Shown here: in pieces, positions 43,920 through 50,617 of the stretch
Layout of the letters: every line of letters begins with the position of its first letter
Position numbering within the stretch: the stretch's first letter is position 1
Source of the DNA: Ohtaekwangia kribbensis
Lineage (GTDB): Bacteria > Bacteroidota > Bacteroidia > Cytophagales > Cyclobacteriaceae
DNA: 64,000 nucleotides
Assembly (NCBI RefSeq): GCF_042676245.1
Contig: NZ_JBHTKA010000002.1
Coordinates: forward strand, 124,001-188,000
Reading direction: 5' to 3'
The notes under the pieces: generated by a model
Databases searched by the model: none
Told to the model about the DNA's origin: nothing
The model's input: only the letters and a program-made list of their open reading frames with translations
Position numbers and translations under genes: made by a program

Positions 43920-46139
43920 ATGAGATTACTATATGTTATCATACCAATAATAACCGCTATACTATTAGCATCGTGCACGCAGAGAAAAAACTGTCACGAT
44001 GAGATGATCGCCATTCTGAAAAATGTGCGAGCTAAGGCAACAACTCCCGGTAACCAGTTTATGCCCGAAGCAAAGATCGCCTACATGGACTCACTGCTGA
44101 ATCTGCCGCACAGTTCACCGGGCGAAATCGCTTTTTGTAAATACCTCAAAGCAAATGTACTTCTGGAAATAGGACAAGAAGAAGAAGCTATTGCGCTTCT
44201 TGAAAGTCTTGTCGGTAACATCAATCCATACCAGGCTGAAAAAGTAAATAAAGACCTGGCGCTGGCATACCTGCGACTGGGAGAGCGAAGCAATTGCATA
44301 ACGAATCACGCGTCTGCCTCATGCCTGTTACCGATACGCGGATTAGGTGTACACCAGAATCGTTCTGGTTCCGAGCGGGCTATAGCACTCTATGAACAAA
44401 TCCTGAGACACGATCCCGATGACCTCGAGTCACGCTGGCTTCTCAATATTGCCTATATGACGCTGGGGGAGTACCCTGCCAAAGTCCCGGCAGAATTTAT
44501 ACTTCCCAATATGGACGGTGACACTACTTATAAGGTAAATGCTTTTGAAGATATAGCGGCTGATCTGAAACTTGACATGAACACGCGAGCAGGCGGCAGC
44601 ATCGCTGAGGATTTTAACAATGACGGATACCTGGACATCATTACCTGCGGATGGGGCCTGGATGATAGTATACTATATTTCATTAACAAGGCCGATGGCA
44701 CTTTCCAGGATGTTTCCGCATCCGCGGGATTAAAAGGTATTTCCGGTGGACTTAACATCATGCAAACCGATTATAACAACGATGGACTGATGGATGTATT
44801 TGTACTTCGTGGCGCATGGAAAAATGAGTTTGGACTTGATCCGAATTCGTTGCTGCGTAATAACGGTGATGGTACTTTTACAGATGTAACAACCGAAAGT
44901 GGCCTGCTGTCTTTTCATCCCACGCAAACAGCAACCTGGAATGATTTCAATAACGATGGCTGGCTCGATGTATTTATAGGGAATGAGACTTCTCCGCATG
45001 GATACCAACAACCTCATTCATGCGAACTATATATCAATAACCAGGACGGTACATTTTCAGAAATGGCGGTAAAGGCGAATTGCAACATTATCAATTTTGT
45101 AAAAGGTGTTACATCCGGAGATTACGATAATGACGGATGGAAAGATATTTTTATATCGACCATGGACAACGGACGTCACTTGCTTCGAAACAAAGCGGGT
45201 GAGCTTGGAAAGGTTTTGTTTGAAGATGTATCAGCCTATGCCGGTATATCCGGAGACGAAGGAAGTAGTTTCCCGACCTGGTTCTGGGATTACGACAACG
45301 ATGGCTGGCTCGATATATTTGCCTGCGATTACTCGTTCAATAAGACACTGGCATATTATGCCGCCGCGGAGAAACTTTCTATCCAGGCAGGCAATCCGCA
45401 GAAGATGTATCTATACCACAACAATCACAATGGTACATTTACTAACGTAGCCAAAGAAAAAGGTCTCGATAAGATCGTATTTGCTATGGGCGCTAACTTT
45501 GGCGACATTGATAACGATGGCTACCTCGATATGTACCTGGGCACCGGCAATCCTAATTACCAATCACTCGTGCCGAATAAAATGTTTAAGAATATAGGAG
45601 GGGAGAAGTTTGCTGATGTTACTGCATCGGCCCGTGTAGGGCATTTGCAAAAAGGACATGCAATCTCCTTTGCCGATATGGACAATGATGGCGACCAGGA
45701 TATATATATCGAGATGGGGGGGGCCTATATCGGTGATTCCTATCAAAATTCATTCTTTATGAATCCGGGACAAGGCGCCAACAACTGGACGAATATTCAC
45801 TTAACGGGTAAAAAGGCAAACCGTGCCGCGATCGGTTCGCGGTTAAAAATTACAATTACGGAGAATGGAAAGAAGCGAACAATCTACCGTGACGTAAATT
45901 CCGGTGGAAGCTTTGGCTCATCTCCATTACGCAGAGAAATTGGTCTTGGAACCGCTACCAAAATAGATGAGCTGGAAATCCGCTGGCATGGCAGCAATAC
46001 CATCGATGTTTTTCATGATATACCCGTTAACCAGTATATCAAGATCGCAGAGGGCGACAAGACGTTCGAAACTGTTGCACTAAAAAAAATAGACTGGGTA
46101 CTGCCCGAAAAAATCTGCGCACCGTTGGCTCTGAAATAA
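43920..46139 (+). CDS. Lipoprotein with TPR, FG-GAP/VCBS repeats and an ASPIC/UnbV domain
   Basis: The protein has 739 residues. A lipobox (ILLASC) gives a lipidated Cys19. Residues 25-190 are helical and TPR-like. From about 200 to 620, FG-GAP/VCBS repeats carry Ca-binding DxDxDG-like loops such as DFNNDGYLD, DYNNDGLMD, DYDNDGWKD and DIDNDGYLDM. The C-terminal 110 residues fit the ASPIC/UnbV module (AAIGSRLKITI). This is the CRTAC1-like group of surface proteins. They are probably beta-propeller binding proteins, and the ligand is unknown. Confidence 0.9.
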   Translation: MRLLYVIIPIITAILLASCTQRKNCHDEMIAILKNVRAKATTPGNQFMPEAKIAYMDSLLNLPHSSPGEIAFCKYLKANVLLEIGQEEEAIALLESLVGNINPYQAEKVNKDLALAYLRLGERSNCITNHASASCLLPIRGLGVHQNRSGSERAIALYEQILRHDPDDLESRWLLNIAYMTLGEYPAKVPAEFILPNMDGDTTYKVNAFEDIAADLKLDMNTRAGGSIAEDFNNDGYLDIITCGWGLDDSILYFINKADGTFQDVSASAGLKGISGGLNIMQTDYNNDGLMDVFVLRGAWKNEFGLDPNSLLRNNGDGTFTDVTTESGLLSFHPTQTATWNDFNNDGWLDVFIGNETSPHGYQQPHSCELYINNQDGTFSEMAVKANCNIINFVKGVTSGDYDNDGWKDIFISTMDNGRHLLRNKAGELGKVLFEDVSAYAGISGDEGSSFPTWFWDYDNDGWLDIFACDYSFNKTLAYYAAAEKLSIQAGNPQKMYLYHNNHNGTFTNVAKEKGLDKIVFAMGANFGDIDNDGYLDMYLGTGNPNYQSLVPNKMFKNIGGEKFADVTASARVGHLQKGHAISFADMDNDGDQDIYIEMGGAYIGDSYQNSFFMNPGQGANNWTNIHLTGKKANRAAIGSRLKITITENGKKRTIYRDVNSGGSFGSSPLRREIGLGTATKIDELEIRWHGSNTIDVFHDIPVNQYIKIAEGDKTFETVALKKIDWVLPEKICAPLALK

Positions 46140-46210
46140 ATATAGCAAGGGAGTTATAGGTATATAAAAGAAGGGGTGGTGTAAAAGCTACCCTTTCTGA
46201 TTCTAAAGCG

Positions 46211-47017
46211 CTAAGGATTAGCGATTGTTCTTCCCAATTGCAGCCAGTCAAACCCGGTTTCAATGCGGTTATGGTGCAGGGCGGGGAGTTGCGTTGTAAT
46301 CAGCAATGTAGTTGCGCCAAGGTCGGCACGATGATATTGAGGCATCAGCTGCTTGATGGCTTTTACCATTTTAAACGATACGTCTGGAAAAAATTTCTGC
46401 ACGGATTGCTTGAGCCTGGTAATATTGTTCATTCCGTACATCAAAACAACGTCAGGTCTATACGCGGACATGTTTTCAAGAATATGTTGTATGCGCATAT
46501 CGTAAACATGTTCTTCGTACAGCGTCCGACTTTTCAGAAAGCCCAATAGCGGCAAGTCCAGCCAGCTGTAATACCAGCCGTGATTGTGCGGACACGGCAG
46601 GGGATATAGTTTGATCAATGCCTCACGACCAGCATCCGGCAATAGAAATTGTTCCTTCTGGTAAGTCAGTATATCCGTAAGTGCTTCCTTGCGATAGCCA
46701 TGCGCAAAAGCTATCAGATTTTTCCACACACCATGCAATGTGGCACTGCGATCGAATCTGTATTCATAGTGATTCGAAATTAGATTGGCTTTGGCTCCGC
46801 TTTGTCTGAAGGCAACGTGTCGGTATACTTCACGAACATCACAAAGCGTTGAGAATGTTTGGTGTCCATTATATAAATAGTTAAACTTTTCGGCTACTTC
46901 CTCCGGCAGATCTCCGCCACCTTCTTCATAGCCTATAAACCAGATCCGGGCATTCCATGTGCCATATCCGTAGAAATTGTTTATCCAATAGGCGAGTCGT
47001 TCTTCTTCGATTAACAT
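46211..47017 (-). CDS. Hypothetical protein, possibly related to uracil-DNA glycosylases
   Basis: The protein has 268 residues and is soluble. ARIWFIGYEEGGGDLPEE near the start, LIKLYPLPCPHNHGWYYSW in the middle and RPDVVLMYGMNNITRL after it follow the order of motifs in UDG-superfamily folds (GxxPG-like loop, then a parallel strand). The match is weak, so the call is tentative. It is a lone leftward gene with its 3' end about 70 bp from the lipoprotein gene. Confidence 0.4.
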   Translation of the reverse strand: MLIEEERLAYWINNFYGYGTWNARIWFIGYEEGGGDLPEEVAEKFNYLYNGHQTFSTLCDVREVYRHVAFRQSGAKANLISNHYEYRFDRSATLHGVWKNLIAFAHGYRKEALTDILTYQKEQFLLPDAGREALIKLYPLPCPHNHGWYYSWLDLPLLGFLKSRTLYEEHVYDMRIQHILENMSAYRPDVVLMYGMNNITRLKQSVQKFFPDVSFKMVKAIKQLMPQYHRADLGATTLLITTQLPALHHNRIETGFDWLQLGRTIANP

Positions 47018-47084
47018 ATGTAGCTATAGCAATCGCTACACTTCAAAACCGCTCGACTCTGAAATGTAGCGATCTTTAGACAGA

Positions 47085-47606
47085 TTATTTGCCTTCACTC
47101 CATGGAGGAGCAATTTTATTCATGCGCGCATAGGCAATCAGTTGTCCGAGGTGTTCATTGGAGTGTCCCACTACAATCAATATAGCAGACATGCTCGTGA
47201 ACTCTCCCGGAAACGGAAATTCTACTTTGTTTGCCAGTGCTGCATCCGGAGTATTCTTAATAGCATTAAGAATCAGGTCGTAAGACTTTTTGAGTTCAGC
47301 GGCAATGGCATCTTTCGTCTTCAGATTTTTTTCGAGCGTCTCCATTTTAACGCCATCCGGAATTTTAGCGCCAAGCTTGGAAGCAAAAAAGTAATTGGCA
47401 GAAATAATGTGAGCACAGACTTCCGCTACGGAGCGTACACCTTTCTCCGGCGTCCAGCTATACTTGTCGGCAGGAATTGCCTGGGCAAGTTGCATCACAT
47501 GTCCGGAAACAAAGGTGAGTGATCCGGCAGTCTCTTTCTGAAATTGTCCCTGGCAAAATGCCTGAGTAGAACATAGCAGCACTACAATGACTAATAGTTT
47601 TTTCAT
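47085..47606 (-). CDS. Secreted DinB family protein
   Basis: The protein has 173 residues from ATG 47606, the start that gives a signal peptide ending near TQAFCQ. The upstream frame extension is discarded. The DinB four-helix fold shows KGVRSVAEVCAHIISANYFF and VGHSNEHLGQLIAYARM, which contain the three metal histidines. A secreted DinB protein is less common than the cytosolic kind but is seen in Bacteroidota. It is the last core gene before the defence island. Confidence 0.85.
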   Translation of the reverse strand: MKKLLVIVVLLCSTQAFCQGQFQKETAGSLTFVSGHVMQLAQAIPADKYSWTPEKGVRSVAEVCAHIISANYFFASKLGAKIPDGVKMETLEKNLKTKDAIAAELKKSYDLILNAIKNTPDAALANKVEFPFPGEFTSMSAILIVVGHSNEHLGQLIAYARMNKIAPPWSEGK

Positions 47607-47921
47607 AAACGTTAGGGTTGGTGGATGATCACTAAGGTAAAAAGAAGCGCGACAGAATTTCAACGAAGAAAAAGAAGTATTCCAAACCGGAAGTTTCTGC
47701 GACCGAAGCGCAAGAATGGTAAATTGAAAAACCTGTCTCAACCTACAGTCCAGTAGCAGCGAGCTACCGGACCCTGTCTGAAGAATTTGCACCTTAGTTC
47801 GATCACTGCCGTAACCGAGTCAGCAGCCAAATCAACAGATAGGAAAGAGGATGGCTGATTTCAAAGTGACGTAACGATATTGGAACAACCAAATGCCGAA
47901 TCCAGGATAGAGCTTAATTCT

Positions 47922-48000
47922 ATTTAACATAATATAAATTATATAACTTTAGCTTGGCTAAGTTATTGACTCGCAGTTATATAATCATATTATGTTAACC
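47922..48000 (+). repeat. attC-like long hairpin, left island boundary (unit A)
   Basis: Two arms, 47925-47947 and 47976-47997, are almost perfect inverse copies (TAACATAATAT and ATTATATAAC in each) and differ only by a small bulge. They enclose a 28-nt spacer. The outside ends read ATTTAAC on the left (a perfect RYYYAAC) and GTTAACC on the right (close to GTTRRRY). This is the plan of an integron attC site of 79 bp. No integrase gene is visible in the window. Confidence 0.5.
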
Positions 48001-48101
48001 ATCCCAGCGGCCATGGACGCGCATGCCCCTACAATCGCTGGTCTGGCGGTTTACGGCTTCGTATTGAAGTTTTCGGTAGTCTCGCGCAGGCCAACCGCAC
48101 A

Positions 48102-48123
48102 GTTATATAATTTGACGTTATGT
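48102..48123 (+). repeat. Boundary repeat unit B
   Basis: GTTATATAATTTGACGTTATGT shares GTTATATAAT and TTATGT with the right arm of the unit A hairpin (47976-47996). The two lie in the same orientation about 125 bp apart, enclosing only non-coding DNA, like a tiny empty cassette. Confidence 0.45.
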
Positions 48124-48423
48124 GTAAATAGCCGCTCAAGGCCGCGCTCATCCGGGCCATGTACACCTCGTCCTTGAGTGTCTATTTAAACGATAAAGAT
48201 TGAGCAAGAAAGTTTTTTGCCCACGCGCATGAGTGCAAACAACCGCGCCAAGCATTAGTAATGCAGGCCGCGCATGCCAGACTCAGGCCAAAGCCAGCAT
48301 CACACATGCTTGATCCATCGCTCTAAGATCAATTCAATTGAGTTCTGATAAAGCTCACTGAATTAGTTTATTAGTTCGCTGAACGCTCACCAGAACTTCA
48401 AAGGTGTTCGCACTTTATTTTTC

Positions 48424-48463
48424 TTTTGTTCTTTTTGCCTTGATGCAAAAAGAACAAAAAAAA
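48424..48463. repeat. Perfect 15-bp hairpin downstream of the PD-QxK gene
   Basis: TTTTGTTCTTTTTGC (48424-48438) pairs perfectly with GCAAAAAGAACAAAA (48445-48459) around a 6-nt loop. It lies 80 bp past the stop of the leftward nuclease gene and could end that transcript. It also resembles a repeat often seen in Bacteroidota genomes. Confidence 0.5.
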
Positions 48464-48543
48464 TCAAGAGCCAAATATGCTTCCACGCGCCTTGCCATCA
48501 CGCCACCCCGCATTTGGCTCGGGCCAGCGCTCGGCTACCTCAA

Positions 48544-49392
48544 TTATCTTTTTGAGTGTTTCAAAAATTTGCGATACAGGTGGTCCGCAACCTTGCTCAG
48601 GCTTTCTTTAATTTCTGAGTCCTCTGTTTTGTCAATTAATTCGTCTAACCTTTCAATCAATTTGTTAGCAGCATCACTTGCTCCTTGTGCGTCCTTAGTT
48701 TTCAATGCTGTGGTCATTTCATCAAGAAATTCTGAATGAATCAATTGTGCTTCTATCAGGTCTAGCCCTGAGATCATCATACTCTCATCAATTTCACTTA
48801 GCTCATTCCGCTGAGACTCATTGTACAAGTCTAGGCCAACGTCATCAAAACCAAGTACTTCTTTGATTCTCTTATTTAGGCGTTCATTTATTTCGTTGTT
48901 GCATTTTGGATTCTTGTCAATTATTACTTCCCCTGACTTTGTTAACTCAACCGAGAAGCAGTGAAGCCTCTCAATGTATTTCCCTTCGTATTTTTCATAA
49001 AAAGTCTCATTTGATGAGATATTTATAAAAATCCCTAATGGGTAGTTAAGTTTCTCGAACATCAAATCAAGTTTTTCGAAGTCTTCCTTAGCGTCCTTCT
49101 CCCCTGCCTTTAACTTTATTTGAATGGCAGCGAAGTTTCCTTCTGTCCGAGACTCGTGAGCATTTTGTTGAAATGGAGTGTGAATAATAATATCAGGCCT
49201 TATTCTTATTCCATGAGCTTTAAATCTCTTTTGATATTCTTCTTCAATTACATGTTGGTCTGGAATAATGCCTTTTAAAGTTTGGGCAAGTCGTGCATTT
49301 AATTCTCCTTGGAATCCGCGTTCAGTTTCAAAAAATCTTGGGTGAGAAATTGAAGAGAGCGTCTCTTTAAATATGTCGAGGAATTTATTCAT
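48544..49392 (-). CDS. PD-QxK nuclease-like protein of the defence island
   Basis: The protein has 282 residues from ATG 49392; an upstream extension to 49527 is made of repeat DNA. The N-terminal half follows the restriction-endonuclease core: Glu30 in GFQGELNARL, Asp67 in RIRPDIIIH, and Gln91-x-Lys93 in FAAIQIKLKAGE. Gln in place of the usual Glu is the QxK variant found in Mrr-type enzymes. The C-terminal 130 residues are helical. No known defence family is recognised. It is on the strand opposite hamA and separated by a 420-bp non-coding leader, so it is probably an independent unit of the same island. Confidence 0.6.
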   Translation of the reverse strand: MNKFLDIFKETLSSISHPRFFETERGFQGELNARLAQTLKGIIPDQHVIEEEYQKRFKAHGIRIRPDIIIHTPFQQNAHESRTEGNFAAIQIKLKAGEKDAKEDFEKLDLMFEKLNYPLGIFINISSNETFYEKYEGKYIERLHCFSVELTKSGEVIIDKNPKCNNEINERLNKRIKEVLGFDDVGLDLYNESQRNELSEIDESMMISGLDLIEAQLIHSEFLDEMTTALKTKDAQGASDAANKLIERLDELIDKTEDSEIKESLSKVADHLYRKFLKHSKR

Positions 49393-49813
49393 AAGTATTT
49401 GAGATATAATAAAGATACTTAAACATAACACAAAGTTACGGGGCTTGCGGAATAGAAAGCTGCAAGGGTTCGCTACGCCTGCTCGCAAAAAAATCTCCAC
49501 CCCCCCCTCCTTCCAGCCCACATTCACGGGTAGTATTTTTTTACGGCAGCCCTTGCACCTTTCTATCCGGTCCCGTGAGCGGGTGTCATGTTTAAATATA
49601 TATTTCGTGTCAATGTTGGCGGCTGGTGGCTGCTGCTTGGCGTTTGGCGTTCAGGTTCTCCGTTTGCATTTCGCGTGTGGCGTTCAAGCCCACGTGAGTA
49701 TTTGCTCAGGTTCTTGTGGCTTGAGGTTGCAGTTTCAGAGCTCCCTTTTTAGGGGGCTCTGAGATAGAAGTTCGTATTTTGGTTTAAATTTGAGAAGGTC
49801 ACACAATAAAAGT
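49393..49813. other. Non-coding stretch between the nuclease gene and hamA
   Basis: These 421 bases contain an inverted pair, ATAGAAAGCTGCAAGGG (49452-49468) against CCCTTGCACCTTTCTAT (49550-49566), matching at 16 of 17 positions. The sequence between the arms is rich in C and T runs. A G/T-rich stretch (GGCGGCTGGTGGCTGCTG-like words) follows at 49620-49720. A hairpin (49736-49761) precedes hamA. Divergent promoters must lie here, but I could not place them. Confidence 0.45.
49736..49761 (+). promoter_or_regulatory. Hairpin in the hamA leader
   Basis: CAGAGCTCCC pairs with GGGGGCTCTG at 9 of 10 positions around a TTTTTA loop. It is 53 bp before the hamA start and could be an operator or a leader structure. 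Confidence 0.4.
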
Positions 49814-50617
49814 ATGCGACACGTAAGTTGGCTGGAACAAGTCGAAACCATTGATACCGGGGATCGAAAACGAGTTTTGGTTTTTAGGTACAATCATGTT
49901 AATGATAATGATATTCTAGATGAGTGGGCTAAGCATTTTAGAAATCATTATTGCAGCGATACGGAAATTGATAGTGAGGCTTCAGCAACTGGCATGTCAA
50001 AGTCAGACTACCTATTGAATATCAAATTTCCTAGCCGTACTGATGCTCCTGGCCCCAGTGTCAGAGCTGGAGACTTTGGCGAGATACTTGTCGCAGATTA
50101 TCTTCAATTCGTATTAGGCTATGATGTGCCTAGAACGAGATATGAGTTCAAATCAATAAGAAACGAAAGTACCAAAGGAATTGATGTGGTCGGATTTAGG
50201 CTGGCAAATCCAAGCGAAATTACAAATGCCGATGAGTTATTCACTTTTGAAGTGAAATGTTCATTGACCTCTAGCAACAATGCAACTCTTCAAAACGCTA
50301 TTGATGATTCAAAGAAAGACTTTGAAATAAGAAAAGCTGAATCATTGGCTGCAATGAAAATTAGACTTCGAGCACAGAGTAATTTATCCAAAATTGCTTT
50401 AGTCGAAAGATTTCAAAATCAGATTGATAGGCCATATCGGCAAAATTCTGGTGCAGCTGCTGTTGTTGCTAATCATGTTTGGTCTCAAGAAATTATAATA
50501 AAAGCTACAGCCAAAGAACATCCGAATAGAAGCAGGTTGACTCTAATAGTGATTAAGGGTGATCAATTAATGAATTTAGTTCACAATTTATACGACAGAG
50601 CTTGTGATTTCACCTGA
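49814..50617 (+). CDS. hamA: HamA-like nuclease of a Hachiman-type defence system (DUF1837)
   Basis: The protein has 267 residues from ATG 49814; a TTG eight codons earlier is possible. The C-terminal two-thirds match the HamA (DUF1837) nuclease domain. Glu90 lies in AGDFGEILVADYLQ, Asp124 in KGIDVVGF, and Glu146-x-Lys148 in LFTFEVKCS, a complete PD-(D/E)xK site. HamA is held by the HamB helicase and degrades DNA once damage or phage infection releases it. The next gene is a large helicase that overlaps by 14 bp, as in Hachiman operons. AbpA of the AbpAB system is the closest alternative. Confidence 0.8.
   Translation: MRHVSWLEQVETIDTGDRKRVLVFRYNHVNDNDILDEWAKHFRNHYCSDTEIDSEASATGMSKSDYLLNIKFPSRTDAPGPSVRAGDFGEILVADYLQFVLGYDVPRTRYEFKSIRNESTKGIDVVGFRLANPSEITNADELFTFEVKCSLTSSNNATLQNAIDDSKKDFEIRKAESLAAMKIRLRAQSNLSKIALVERFQNQIDRPYRQNSGAAAVVANHVWSQEIIIKATAKEHPNRSRLTLIVIKGDQLMNLVHNLYDRACDFT

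Larger units (their letters stand above)
47607..48543. other. Non-coding left flank of the defence island
   Basis: These 937 bases hold no convincing gene; frames at 47992-48177 and 48404-48739 are made of repeat DNA. Present are the attC-like hairpin (47922-48000) and a second GTTATATAAT...GTTATGT unit (48102-48123). TGCAGGCCGCGCATGCCA (48262-48279) and GATAAAGATTGAG (48192-48204) both recur beyond the right end of the island. A GAGCCAAAT...ATTTGGCTC inverted repeat lies at 48468-48521. Confidence 0.5.

Noticed and set aside
47992..48177. A 61-codon frame in the left island flank
   Set aside because: It runs through boundary repeats, contains no recognisable motif and has no promoter or downstream partner.
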